Part shown: positions 1 to 8,268 of the stretch, piece by piece
Position numbering within the stretch: the first letter of the stretch is position 1
How the letters are laid out: each line of letters begins with the position of its first letter
Source of the DNA: JAFLUQ01 sp964537995
GTDB taxonomy: Bacteria > Bacillota > Clostridia > UMGS1883
Direction of reading: 5' to 3'
DNA length: 33,164 bases
NCBI GenBank assembly: GCA_964537995.1
Contig: CAZICW010000014.1
Coordinates: forward strand, 1 to 33,164
Position numbers and translations under genes: made by a program
Notes under the pieces: model-generated
What the model was told of the DNA's origin: nothing
Seen by the model: the letters and a program-made list of their open reading frames with translations, nothing else
Database searches by the model: none

Positions 1-3
1 AGC

Positions 4-158
4 GCAGATGTCCCCCGCCTTTAAGGCGGCGGGGTCCACTTCAGAATTTCAGTGGAAGTGATAATCTCCCACTGAAACCCTGAGGAGCTTACGCTCCCTG
101 CGCCGGTTGCAATCTATCGCAAGCTCCACTCCTTGCAAGCAAAGTGGAGCGTTGCTCC
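4..158. repeat. Dense block of short palindromes (possible IS200/IS605-type end or structured RNA)
   Basis: Within about 155 bases there are several adjacent inverted repeats. A GC-rich stem-loop lies at 12-34. TTTCAGTGG (47-55) pairs with CCACTGAAA (69-77), GGAGC (84-88) with GCTCC (93-97), and GCTCCACT (123-130) with AGTGGAGC (143-150). The last is overlapped by an alternative GGAGC/GCTCC stem (146-158). No reading frame here looks coding. The block lies just downstream of queA (minus strand). Tandem subterminal hairpins of this kind are typical of IS200/IS605-family ends and their TnpB-associated RNAs, but no transposase is visible in the window, so the element would have to lie to the left. 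It could instead be a structured intergenic repeat. A related fragment occurs at 16954-16985. Confidence 0.4.
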
Positions 159-196
159 GATTTAAACGCGCCGAAAACACGGCATCCGCCAAGCCC

Positions 197-1219
197 TTAT
201 CCTATAAACATCGCGTCACCGAAGCTGAAAAAGCGATAGCGTTCCTCAACGGCATGGCGATAGGCGCGAAGCACGTTTTCCTTGCCGGCGAAGGCACTGA
301 CAAGCATAATGAGCGTGGATTTCGGGAGATGAAAGTTTGTTATAAGTCCGTCGGTCATTTTAAATTTATAGCCCGGATAGATGAAAATATCCGTGTTCCC
401 GCTTTTGGGAAGCAAAATTCCGTTTTCGGCCGCGCTTTCGATTGTTCGGCAGCTTGTTGTGCCGACACAGACAATGCGCCCTCCGGCGGCGCGCGTACTG
501 TTAACAAGGTCGGCCGCCTCGGAGCTTATGCTGTAAAATTCGGAATGCATCTTATGCTTCTCTACATCGTCCACCTTTACGGGACGGAAGGTGCCGAGCC
601 CAACGTGCAGCGTCACAAAGGCGGTTTTTACACCCATGGCGCGAAGCTCGTCAAGCAGCTCGTTCGTAAAGTGCAGTCCCGCCGTCGGCGCGGCGGCGCT
701 GCCCTTATGAACCGAATATACCGTCTGGTAGCGTTCCTTATCGTCAAGCTTTTCGGTTATGTACGGCGGCAAGGGCATTTCTCCCAGTTCGTCAAGTATA
801 TTTTCAAAAAGACCCTCATACTCAAATTTTACAAGACGGCCTCCGCCGTCGGTAACTTGGAGTATTTCCGCGCGAAGCCGCCCTTCGCCGAATTCAAACC
901 GCGCGTGCGGCTTTGCCTTTTTGCCCGGACGGAGAATTACCTCCCAAGTATCGTTTGAGATTCTTTTCAGCAAAAGAAACTCAATAGCTCCGCCGCTGCC
1001 TTCCTTTTTGCCGTAAAGACGCGCCGGAATTACGCGAGTATCGTTCAAAACAAGACAGTCGCCCTCGCGGAGGCAGTTTTTTATATTTTTAAAGCAGTCG
1101 TCCCTGTATTCTCCGCTTTGTCTGTCAAGCACCAAAAGACGGGAAGCTGTTCTGTCTTCCGTCGGATGCTGGGCTATAAGCTCTTCGGGAAGGCTGTAGT
1201 CAAATTCATCGGTAGTCAT
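197..1219 (-). CDS. queA: S-adenosylmethionine:tRNA ribosyltransferase-isomerase QueA
   Basis: QueA transfers and isomerises the ribosyl part of S-adenosylmethionine onto 7-aminomethyl-7-deazaguanine in the wobble position of tRNA, giving epoxyqueuosine; it is a cytoplasmic enzyme. The 340 residues are full length for the family. Family signatures are visible throughout: DFDYSLPEELIA-like N-terminus (EFDYSLPEELIAQHP, residues 5-19), LNDTRVIPARL (58-68), AAPTAGLHFT (about 176-185), HVGLGTFRPV (205-214), NFHLPKSTL (295-303) and FSFGDAMFI (331-339). The ATG overlaps the uvrC stop by four bases (ATGA), so the two are probably translationally coupled in the operon AlkD-like gene, uvrC, queA. Other queuosine genes (tgt, queG/queH) are not in the window. 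Confidence 0.97.
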   Translation of the reverse strand: MTTDEFDYSLPEELIAQHPTEDRTASRLLVLDRQSGEYRDDCFKNIKNCLREGDCLVLNDTRVIPARLYGKKEGSGGAIEFLLLKRISNDTWEVILRPGKKAKPHARFEFGEGRLRAEILQVTDGGGRLVKFEYEGLFENILDELGEMPLPPYITEKLDDKERYQTVYSVHKGSAAAPTAGLHFTNELLDELRAMGVKTAFVTLHVGLGTFRPVKVDDVEKHKMHSEFYSISSEAADLVNSTRAAGGRIVCVGTTSCRTIESAAENGILLPKSGNTDIFIYPGYKFKMTDGLITNFHLPKSTLIMLVSAFAGKENVLRAYRHAVEERYRFFSFGDAMFIG

Positions 1220-3075
1220 GCTTTATCCTCCTCGCTTTCGTTTTCGCAAAAATATCTGCATATCCGTTCGGCGGCTTCGGCGCCTATGCCCTTTACGGCG
1301 CGAAGCTCTTCAGCGGACGCTTTTTTTATACCGGCGACGCTTTTGAACCGCTTTAAAAGAGCGGCTTTTCTGACCTCGCCTATGCCTTCGATTTTGTCAA
1401 GCTCGCTTTCCGTTATATGCTTGTTCCTCAGCTTGCGGTGATACTCGATTGCCACGCGGTGAACCTCCTCCTGAAGCTGAGCAACCAAGCGAAACGCGCT
1501 GCTCCCCGGTGGAAGCGTAAGCTCCCCCTCGTCGCCGACGATGCCCCTGCTGCGGTGCTTGTCGTTTTTTACCATGCCGAAAACGGGAATGTCAATATTC
1601 AGGCGGCGGAGAACCTCCTGCGCGGCGTGAACCTGACCGAGTCCGCCGTCCATCAAAATCAGATCCGGCAGCTCGCCGAATCGGTTGTCTCCCTTGCGCT
1701 GCTCATGAGTGAAGCGGCGCGTGAGCGTATGCCGCATGGATTCCGCGTCATCGTTGCCTATGTCCTCGTCAAGCTTGAAAATTCGGTAATCCCTTTTTGC
1801 CGGACGTCCGTTTTTGAAAACCACCATCGACGCAACGCTGTCTTTCCCCGAAATATGCGAAATGTCGTAGGCTTCTATTCTGTCGGGAACAACTTCAAGC
1901 TTCAGCGCGGCGGCAAGCTCCAAAACGGCGCTTTGCCTAAGCTGCTCCCTTACCTTTTCGGTTTTTATGTTGACTATATTTTTTTCGGCGTTTTCGACAG
2001 CCATATCCACAATATGTTTGTTCGCTCCGCGCCTGGGAACCTTCACTTCTGTTTTTTTGCCGTGAAGCTCGTAAAACCAGCGCTCAAGCATATCCGTATC
2101 GGCCGTTTCGCAGGAAAGCAAAACGGTTTTCGGAATATAGTATTCCTCACGGTAATACTGGGTTACGAAGCTCTCAAGTATTTCCCCGCCGCTGTCGGCG
2201 ACGGAATTTGAAATATTGAAGCAGTCGCGGCCGATAAGCTTCCCGTGACGGATATAGAAGGCCTCCACGCAGGCAAGGCTGTCCTCGGCGGCAAGCGCAA
2301 AAACATCTATGTCGGCGTCATTGTCGGTTATAACCTTTTGCCGCTCGCTCAGCCGCTTTACGGCCTCGATTTTGTCGCGCAGAGCGGCCGCAAGCTCAAA
2401 TTCCAGCCTGTCGGAGGCGCGGTACATATCCTCGGTAAGGCTGTCGATTACCTCCTTGTCTTTTCCTTCCATAAACGACGCGATGGAACCGAACAGCTTT
2501 TTATAGTCCTCGCTGCTGATGTTTCCCTGACACGGAGCCATGCACTTCCCCATGGCATGATAAATGCAAGGACGATCCTTCCCTATGTCGCGGGGAAATT
2601 GCTTCTTGCAGTGGGCAACCTTAAATATATTTTTCAGCAAATCGGGTGTTTCGCGCATGGAATAGCCCGGCGGATAGGGACCGAAATACTTCGCGCCGTC
2701 GTTTTCCATTCGGCGGACATAAAGTATACGCGGATATTCCTCGTTAAGCGTCAGCTTAATGTAAGGATAATGCTTGTCGTCCTTTAAAAGGATATTATAC
2801 TTGGGCTTATATTCCTTTATAAGATTGCTTTCAAGCACAAGCGCCTCCATCTCGCTGTCGCAGATTATATAATCGAAATCGGCTATATTTTCGACCATTA
2901 TTTTGGTTTTGAGATTATGCCCCGCAGAGGAGTGGAAATATTGGCGCACACGGTTTTTCAGCACCTTTGCTTTCCCGATGTATATGATTTTCCCGCTTTT
3001 GTCCTTCATCTGATAAACTCCCGGACAGTCGGGCAGCTTTTTCAGCTTTTCTTCTATTTCGGCGCCGAATGACAT
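1216..3075 (-). CDS. uvrC: Excinuclease ABC subunit UvrC
   Basis: UvrC makes the two incisions flanking a bulky DNA lesion after UvrA/UvrB damage recognition in nucleotide excision repair. The 619 residues show the full domain order. The GIY-YIG nuclease domain is at the N-terminus (PGVYQMKD and IIYIGKAK, about 18-38). A four-cysteine cluster lies at 156, 170, 178 and 182, and the UVR motif that contacts UvrB is at about 205-240. The RNase H-like 5' nuclease domain has EAYDISH (Asp404) and LMDGG (Asp476), and a C-terminal helix-hairpin-helix pair spans about 560-605. The gene starts three bases after the stop of the AlkD-like gene and ends in a four-base overlap with queA, so this is a repair-led operon. 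uvrA and uvrB are not in the window. Confidence 0.98.
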   Translation of the reverse strand: MSFGAEIEEKLKKLPDCPGVYQMKDKSGKIIYIGKAKVLKNRVRQYFHSSAGHNLKTKIMVENIADFDYIICDSEMEALVLESNLIKEYKPKYNILLKDDKHYPYIKLTLNEEYPRILYVRRMENDGAKYFGPYPPGYSMRETPDLLKNIFKVAHCKKQFPRDIGKDRPCIYHAMGKCMAPCQGNISSEDYKKLFGSIASFMEGKDKEVIDSLTEDMYRASDRLEFELAAALRDKIEAVKRLSERQKVITDNDADIDVFALAAEDSLACVEAFYIRHGKLIGRDCFNISNSVADSGGEILESFVTQYYREEYYIPKTVLLSCETADTDMLERWFYELHGKKTEVKVPRRGANKHIVDMAVENAEKNIVNIKTEKVREQLRQSAVLELAAALKLEVVPDRIEAYDISHISGKDSVASMVVFKNGRPAKRDYRIFKLDEDIGNDDAESMRHTLTRRFTHEQRKGDNRFGELPDLILMDGGLGQVHAAQEVLRRLNIDIPVFGMVKNDKHRSRGIVGDEGELTLPPGSSAFRLVAQLQEEVHRVAIEYHRKLRNKHITESELDKIEGIGEVRKAALLKRFKSVAGIKKASAEELRAVKGIGAEAAERICRYFCENESEEDKA

Positions 3076-3078
3076 TTT

Positions 3079-3768
3079 TCATCTCTCCAATCTCAGCGTG
3101 CGCAGATAAGCCTTCGTCGCGGCGGGAATGCGCAGACTTTCAGTCGCCTTCTGTATGGACTTATTGTGTACCCACGGCGAAAGCCTCCGCTGCTCGATAT
3201 AGACAACGGCTTTATCGTACCGCTTGGCAAGCGCGGTCGCGAAATACCACGCGAGCATCATATTGACATAGTATTCCTCGCTCCTTACCGACGCGGCGAG
3301 AGCAAGATATTCGGGCTTGAAATTTTCGTCAAGATAAAGCTTCATCAGCAGACCGAGAGCGTAGCGCACTGTGTAGGTTTGACCGCTTTCGAGCCACAGG
3401 CGGATTTCGGGAAGCAGCCTGTCGGGGTTTTTCAAAAACGCCTTAGGCACAAACGAATCGCAAATCGCCCAATTGTCGATATACGGAAGAAAGCGGTCGG
3501 TTTCGCGGAGAGCGGCGTCATAGTCGCTTATTCCTTCAAGAATAAAGGCGTGGAGGGCGTTTTCCTCGTGATATTCATGCGGCAGAGCGTTCATGAATTT
3601 CTCGACCGCCGGAGCTTTCGCAAGCTCCTTCGCGTATTTTCTTAACAGAGGAGTGCGTACTCCTATTATTTTCTCGGGCGAAACGGTCGGAATAAGTTTG
3701 GCGTTGAAATCACGGTACTTTTCGTCCCGCATTGAAAAAAGCCGCTCTGTAATGTTCTTGCTGTTCAT
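3079..3768 (-). CDS. AlkD-like DNA alkylation repair protein
   Basis: This 229-residue protein resembles the HEAT-repeat AlkD family of DNA glycosylases, which excise positively charged alkylated bases such as 3-methyladenine and 7-methylguanine without base flipping. It is all-helical. Family-like stretches include VRTPLLRKYAKELA (about 38-51), NWAICDSF (about 98-105) and YTVRYALGLLMKLY (about 131-144). It is first in an operon with uvrC (three-base gap) and queA, which supports a repair role. The ATG at 3768 follows an AGAGGA ribosome binding site and lies about 35 bases inside a consensus promoter. Enzyme activity is inferred from fold-level similarity; some AlkD paralogues lack glycosylase activity. 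Confidence 0.85.
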   Translation of the reverse strand: MNSKNITERLFSMRDEKYRDFNAKLIPTVSPEKIIGVRTPLLRKYAKELAKAPAVEKFMNALPHEYHEENALHAFILEGISDYDAALRETDRFLPYIDNWAICDSFVPKAFLKNPDRLLPEIRLWLESGQTYTVRYALGLLMKLYLDENFKPEYLALAASVRSEEYYVNMMLAWYFATALAKRYDKAVVYIEQRRLSPWVHNKSIQKATESLRIPAATKAYLRTLRLER

Positions 3769-3802
3769 GGTTAGTCCTCTCCGCGTTTAAATTCCTTATT
3801 AT

Positions 3803-3831
3803 ATTTTACGTTCGGCGGCAAAGGTTGTCAA
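3803..3831 (-). promoter_or_regulatory. Sigma-A promoter of the AlkD-like/uvrC/queA operon
   Basis: On the minus strand a perfect TTGACA -35 box (3831-3826) is separated by 17 bases from a TAAAAT -10 box (3808-3803). The start codon of the AlkD-like gene is about 35 bases downstream. It is arranged back to back with the azlC promoter. Confidence 0.8.
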
Positions 3832-3863
3832 GAGCTTTGAGCTTTATTTTTGAAAAATTTATA

Positions 3864-3892
3864 TTGATTTATACGTTCGGCTATGGTATAAT
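3864..3892 (+). promoter_or_regulatory. Sigma-A promoter of azlCD
   Basis: TTGATT (3864-3869), a 17-base spacer and a perfect TATAAT (3887-3892) precede the azlC start at 3924. The spacer carries the 10-mer TACGTTCGGC, which also occurs in the spacer of the divergent promoter at 3807-3816. Confidence 0.8.
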
Positions 3893-3923
3893 TTTAATAA
3901 AATCGACAATGGAGGGAAGCACT

Positions 3924-4652
3924 ATGGGAGAGAAGGAAGAAAACGCCGCGCGAAAAACGGTTCGCCGTTCGTTTGCCGCGGCTTTTCCGCACACGATTCC
4001 GATTCTGGCGGGCTTTTTGTTCCTCGGATTTACATACGGAGTTCTTATGAACGTATCCGGCTTTCCGTTCTGGTATCCTATGCTGATAAGTATGACCGTG
4101 TTCGCCGGCTCGATGGAATTTGTGGCGATAAATTTGCTTTTGGGGGCGTTCAATCCGCTGCAGGCTTTTGTGATGGCTCTTATGGTAAATGCACGCCATA
4201 TTTTTTATGGTATATCTATGCTTGACAAATATCGCTCCAAGGGCAAAAAAAGCTTCTTTCTGATTTTCGGAATGTGCGACGAAACCTTTTCCGTAAACTG
4301 CAGCGCCGAGGTTCCCGACGATGCCGACGAGGGGTGGTTCATGTTTTTCGTCACTTTGCTGAATTATCTTTACTGGGTTTTCGGCGCGACTATGGGCGGA
4401 ATTTTAGGCTCGGCAATCAGCTTTGACACCGAAGGGCTGGACTTTGTCATGACGGCAATGTTCGTTGTTATTTTCATGGAGCAGTGGCTGAAAGAAAAAA
4501 ATCACATAAGCTCGCTGCTTGGGCTTGGACTTTCGCTGCTCTGCTTGACTGTCTTCGGCGCGGACGGCTTTATAATTCCCTCGATGCTCGCGATTTTTGC
4601 CGCGCTGACGCTTCTGCGCGGGCGCTTGGAAAAGGAGGACGCCTTGCAATGA
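3924..4652 (+). CDS. azlC: Branched-chain amino acid exporter large subunit AzlC
   Basis: AzlC is the large membrane subunit of the AzlCD (LIV-E) exporter for branched-chain amino acids and their analogues. The 242-residue protein opens with a charged stretch followed by AAFPHTIPILAGFLFLGFTY, the usual first membrane segment. The conserved region MVNARHIFYG precedes further hydrophobic helices at about 120-235. The start is set at the ATG at 3924 because GGAGG (3911-3915) lies eight bases upstream; a longer open frame upstream of it overlaps the promoter and is not coding. The stop overlaps the azlD start by four bases. No Lrp-type regulator is adjacent. Confidence 0.93.
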   Translation: MGEKEENAARKTVRRSFAAAFPHTIPILAGFLFLGFTYGVLMNVSGFPFWYPMLISMTVFAGSMEFVAINLLLGAFNPLQAFVMALMVNARHIFYGISMLDKYRSKGKKSFFLIFGMCDETFSVNCSAEVPDDADEGWFMFFVTLLNYLYWVFGATMGGILGSAISFDTEGLDFVMTAMFVVIFMEQWLKEKNHISSLLGLGLSLLCLTVFGADGFIIPSMLAIFAALTLLRGRLEKEDALQ

Positions 4653-4975
4653 CGGGAACACAGCAATTTATAACTGTTGCGGTTATCGTTCTCGCAACCA
4701 TGCTGACGCGCTTTCTTCCTTTTATGGTTTTTCCTTCGGGAAAGCCGACGCCGAAATTTGTGCAATACCTCGGCAAGGCCCTGCCGCCCGCGGTTTTTGG
4801 CCTCCTTGTCGTATACTGCCTCAAAGGAGTCAGCCTTTTTTCGGGCAGTCACGCTTTGCCGGAGCTTATTTCCGTTGCGGTCGTGGTTTTGCTTCATCTT
4901 TGGAAAAGGCAAATGCTGCTTTCCGTTGTCGGCGGCACCGTTTGTTATATGCTGCTTGTGCAGCTTGTATTTTGA
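4649..4975 (+). CDS. azlD: Branched-chain amino acid exporter small subunit AzlD
   Basis: This 108-residue membrane protein is the small partner of AzlC and is needed for branched-chain amino acid export. It has about four hydrophobic segments: residues 7-25, 42-58, 66-80 and 85-106. The TRFLPF motif near residue 19 and the LPPAVFGLLVVYC segment are typical of the family. The true start is the ATG at 4649, overlapping the azlC stop as ATGA and preceded by GGAGG at 4634-4638. The frame stays open upstream, but that part is out-of-frame azlC sequence. Confidence 0.92.
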   Translation: MTGTQQFITVAVIVLATMLTRFLPFMVFPSGKPTPKFVQYLGKALPPAVFGLLVVYCLKGVSLFSGSHALPELISVAVVVLLHLWKRQMLLSVVGGTVCYMLLVQLVF

Positions 4976-4996
4976 GGAAACCCCGTGCTTCCTCAA
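4972..4996 (+). other. Stem-loop at the azlD stop codon
   Basis: TTGAGGAA (4972-4979) and TTCCTCAA (4989-4996) form a perfect eight-base stem with a nine-base loop. The left arm includes the azlD stop codon. There is no U-tract on either strand, so it is at best a weak terminator or an mRNA 3'-end stabiliser. Confidence 0.4.
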
Positions 4997-5014
4997 GAAA
5001 AACGTCAAAAGCGC

Positions 5015-5043
5015 TTGCATTTTAATTGTAGATATAGTATAAT
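5015..5043 (+). promoter_or_regulatory. Sigma-A promoter of the 5107-12969+ operon
   Basis: TTGCAT (5015-5020), a 17-base spacer and TATAAT (5038-5043) lie about 64 bases before the AI-2E-family gene. No other convincing promoter was seen between the following closely spaced genes, so this may drive the whole run. Confidence 0.75.
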
Positions 5044-5106
5044 AATATAGATAAGGCAATAATTGGATTTTTTACTTTGTTTATTGCAAAGAGGAGAAAT
5101 GCAAAG

Positions 5107-6414
5107 ATGAAATTCAAATGGAACGACGACGACCAAAAGTATATAAAGCTCGGTCTTACGGCACTTGCTGTCGTTATTCTCAGTATTCTTTCAAATCAGG
5201 TTCTTCACCAGCTTCCTCTTCTTACGGAGGGAGTGATGAAGTTTTTCGACTGTCTGCGTCCCATTTTTTACGGGCTTGTGTTCGCGTATGTTTTGACTCC
5301 GGCTCTGAAGCTTTTTGAAAAAGGGGTTTTTTCGATCGGACGCAAGGGTAAAAAGCTCTTCGACAGGGACAAAACGAAATCGCGCAGATTTGTACGCGGA
5401 ACGGGCATAGCCGTCATATGGGGACTTACGCTTTTGGTTATTTCTTTTTTGCTGAAAATGGTAATCCCCGAAATCATTTCCAGCGTAAACGGTATTCTTT
5501 CCAATCGCGCAACCTATGTTAACAATCTTACGAGCTGGGTTTCAACGATTCTGAAGGACAACCCCGAAATAATGGAGAAGCTGATCAGTCTGATACGCAC
5601 CTCATACAGCGATCTCAATTCGCTCATCGCAAGCTTTTCCGAGCTTGTGCCAAGCATAAGCGAATTTCTCTCAAATCTGTCAAGCGGCGTTTTCAGTGCG
5701 GCGTCGAGCGTAATTGACCTCGTTATCGGCATAATCGTTTCCATATATCTTATGGGCGCGAAGGAAAAATTCGTTGCTCAGACCAAGAAAACCATATACA
5801 GCGTTTTCAGCGCAAAGCACGCAAACGCCATAACCTCGGTCGCGCGGTCGGCAAATAAAAAATTCGGCGGTTTCTTTATCGGAAAAATTATCGACTCCGC
5901 GATAATCGGCATACTTTGCTTTATTCTGCTCTCGATTTTCAGAATACCGTACTCTGTGCTTATAAGCTGTATTGTCGGCATAACAAATATAATTCCGTTT
6001 TTCGGGCCGTTCATCGGAGCGATACCGAGCGCGGTGCTGATTTTGCTTGTCAGCCCGATTAAATGTCTGTATTTTATAATCATTATAATTGTTCTTCAGC
6101 AGTTTGACGGTAATATATTGGGGCCGAAAATCCTTGGAAATTCAATCGGAATTTCCAGCTTCTGGGTCATGTTCTCTATTCTCCTGTTCGGCGGAATGTT
6201 CGGCTTCTGGGGACTTCTGTGCGGCGTACCGGTGTTTGCCGTCATATACGACATTGTGTCGGAATTTTTGAACCGGCGCTTAAAAAACAAACAGCTTTCG
6301 ACAGTCACCGCCGACTACCGCCATCTCAACCGTGTAGACGCGGAAACAGGCGAAATTATAAACAATGAAGAAAAGGAAGACAGCAAAGATGTACTTGAAA
6401 ACCGACAGGACTAA
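5107..6414 (+). CDS. AI-2E/PerM-family membrane protein
   Basis: A 435-residue polytopic membrane protein of the AI-2E exporter/PerM family, whose proven members include the AI-2 exporter TqsA and sodium/proton antiporter-like proteins. The actual substrate cannot be told from sequence. Hydrophobic segments occur near residues 15-35, 50-75, 100-125, 200-225 and several between 255 and 390. Family features include the long amphipathic middle region (about 130-200) and the FFGPFIGAIPS stretch (about 298-308). The start chosen is the ATG at 5107, ten bases after GAGGAG (5091-5096); an upstream TTG at 5077 has no ribosome binding site. The C-terminus is polar and overlaps the start of the next gene. 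Confidence 0.85.
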   Translation: MKFKWNDDDQKYIKLGLTALAVVILSILSNQVLHQLPLLTEGVMKFFDCLRPIFYGLVFAYVLTPALKLFEKGVFSIGRKGKKLFDRDKTKSRRFVRGTGIAVIWGLTLLVISFLLKMVIPEIISSVNGILSNRATYVNNLTSWVSTILKDNPEIMEKLISLIRTSYSDLNSLIASFSELVPSISEFLSNLSSGVFSAASSVIDLVIGIIVSIYLMGAKEKFVAQTKKTIYSVFSAKHANAITSVARSANKKFGGFFIGKIIDSAIIGILCFILLSIFRIPYSVLISCIVGITNIIPFFGPFIGAIPSAVLILLVSPIKCLYFIIIIIVLQQFDGNILGPKILGNSIGISSFWVMFSILLFGGMFGFWGLLCGVPVFAVIYDIVSEFLNRRLKNKQLSTVTADYRHLNRVDAETGEIINNEEKEDSKDVLENRQD

Positions 6415-8254
6415 GCTCGGAGTTAAGGTTAATCCGCAAATGATAGGTCTGTTCTTTGAGGATATCAACTACGGAGCGGACGGAGGGCTTTATGCCGAGC
6501 TTTTGGAAAATCGTTCGTTTGATTTTTTCCCTACCAAAATCAATAAATTCAATTCTCCCCTCACGGCGTGGAAACCCGTTGGAAACTGCTCCTTCGCAAG
6601 CTGTACAGAAAAGCCCGTGAACGAGGTCAATCCGCAGTATGTTCATATAAAAGCGGAGGCGGGGAGCGGAATCGCAAATCGAGCCTACGATGGCTGCTAT
6701 CTTGAAGCGGGAAATGAGTACGAGTTTTCGTTTTATTCAAGAGGAAAATATGAAGGAGAGATTTCCTTCCGCCTTGTAAGCGGAGGAGAAATCATAGCTT
6801 CGGCAGTGTTTGACGGCGCCTCGGAAAATTGGGAAAAACGCGAAGCCGTGCTTACGGCGGCGAAAACGGTATACGATGCCGAGCCGCAGCTTATACTCGT
6901 GAGCGGCGGCGAAATTGACGCGGATATGTGTTCTCTTTTCCCGAAAAAAACCTTTAAAAACCGCAAAAACGGGCTTCGTCCCGATATGGCGCAGGCTCTT
7001 GCCGATGTAAAGCCCGGCTTTCTGCGCTTCCCGGGCGGCTGTATTGTAGAAGGAAACGGTCTTGACAACCGCTACCGCTGGAAGGACACCGTTGGGCCGA
7101 TCGAAACCCGAAGGGGTAACTGGAACCGCTGGCAGGACGGCGGCGTCAAAGTATTTGCTCCCGATTATTACCAGAGCTGCGGACTTGGATTTTACGAATA
7201 TTTTTTGCTCTGCGAGGACTTGGAGTGCGAGCCTCTTCCCGTGCTGAACTGCGCAATGGGCTGCCAGTACCAGTGCGACGAAGCCGCGCCGACGGACGCG
7301 CTTGGCGAATATATTCAAGACGCGCTCGACCTGATTGAATTTGCGAACGGCGCCGCCGATACGGAGTGGGGAGCAAAGCGCGCGGAAATGGGACATTCCG
7401 AGCCGTTTAACCTGAAATATCTTGCCATAGGCAACGAACAGTGGGATGAAAAATATTTCGAGCGCTATGAGCTTTTTCAAAAGGCAATTGCGCCGAAGCA
7501 TCCCGAAATTATGCTGATTTCCTCCTCCGGCCCTTACTGCGGAGGGAAGGAATTTGAAAACGCGTGGAATTGGCTTGAAGGGAAGGGGCGCGATTTTGCT
7601 TTCGCGGTTGACGAGCATTACTATGTTCCGCCGCACTGGCTGTTTGCCAATACACATCGCTACGACAGCTACGACCGCTCCATGCCAAAGGTTTTCGCCG
7701 GAGAGTATGCCTGCCACATCGGAAATGAGCAGCCCCGCCCGAACAATCTGGAGTGCGCGCTTGCGGAGGCGGCAATGATGACGGGCTTTGAGCGAAACGG
7801 CGACGTCGTTCATCTCGCCGCTTATGCTCCTTTATTCGCGAGAGAGGGCTATACTCAGTGGACGCCCGACCTGATTTTTGTGAATAACCATGAAATTATG
7901 CTGACGCCATCATACTATGTCCAAAAAATGTTCAGCCGCAATTTGCCCGACTATACAATAGAATATGCGTGCAATTGCGGTGAGCGGCTTTATATAACCG
8001 CGGGAATAAAGGGCGATGAAACCATTGTCAAAATCGTCAATCACACAGACCGCTCGGAGACCGTGAATTTCGGCTGCCGCGGCGGAACGGCGGAATATCT
8101 TACCGCCGCGGGCGATACGCCGAGGGAAATCCTTGAGGCGGAAAACACCATGAAGGAAAAGAACAGAGTAAGACCCGTTACCGAAAGCTTCGAGGGCGGC
8201 GAATATACGCTGAAGCCCTTTTCGTTCACTGTTATAAGGTTTGGCAGCAATTAA
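6389..8254 (+). CDS. GH51 alpha-L-arabinofuranosidase (cytoplasmic)
   Basis: A 621-residue retaining alpha-L-arabinofuranosidase of glycoside hydrolase family 51, which removes terminal arabinose from arabinan or arabinoxylan oligosaccharides. It has no signal peptide, so it acts on imported oligosaccharides. The N-terminus carries the family signature GLFFEDINYGADGG. A beta-sandwich insert follows (about residues 65-190), then the TIM barrel with RFPGGC. The acid/base is Glu350 in AIGNEQW and the nucleophile Glu439 in FAGEYAC. The C-terminal beta-domain ends with LKPFSFTVIRF. The ATG at 6389 was chosen because AAGGAAG lies nine bases upstream; the ATG at 6365 has no such site. It overlaps the AI-2E-family gene by 26 bases. 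A relative lies at 24493-26808. Confidence 0.93.
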   Translation: MYLKTDRTKLGVKVNPQMIGLFFEDINYGADGGLYAELLENRSFDFFPTKINKFNSPLTAWKPVGNCSFASCTEKPVNEVNPQYVHIKAEAGSGIANRAYDGCYLEAGNEYEFSFYSRGKYEGEISFRLVSGGEIIASAVFDGASENWEKREAVLTAAKTVYDAEPQLILVSGGEIDADMCSLFPKKTFKNRKNGLRPDMAQALADVKPGFLRFPGGCIVEGNGLDNRYRWKDTVGPIETRRGNWNRWQDGGVKVFAPDYYQSCGLGFYEYFLLCEDLECEPLPVLNCAMGCQYQCDEAAPTDALGEYIQDALDLIEFANGAADTEWGAKRAEMGHSEPFNLKYLAIGNEQWDEKYFERYELFQKAIAPKHPEIMLISSSGPYCGGKEFENAWNWLEGKGRDFAFAVDEHYYVPPHWLFANTHRYDSYDRSMPKVFAGEYACHIGNEQPRPNNLECALAEAAMMTGFERNGDVVHLAAYAPLFAREGYTQWTPDLIFVNNHEIMLTPSYYVQKMFSRNLPDYTIEYACNCGERLYITAGIKGDETIVKIVNHTDRSETVNFGCRGGTAEYLTAAGDTPREILEAENTMKEKNRVRPVTESFEGGEYTLKPFSFTVIRFGSN

Positions 8255-8268
8255 GGAGGAGATTCGAT

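Noticed and set aside
107..958. Long plus-strand open frame opposite queA
   Set aside because: It lies antisense to a full-length QueA with all family motifs. Its product is rich in unlikely composition, and it has no ribosome binding site.
4972..4996. Intrinsic terminator after azlCD
   Set aside because: The stem is perfect but no U-tract follows on either strand; kept only as a stem-loop.
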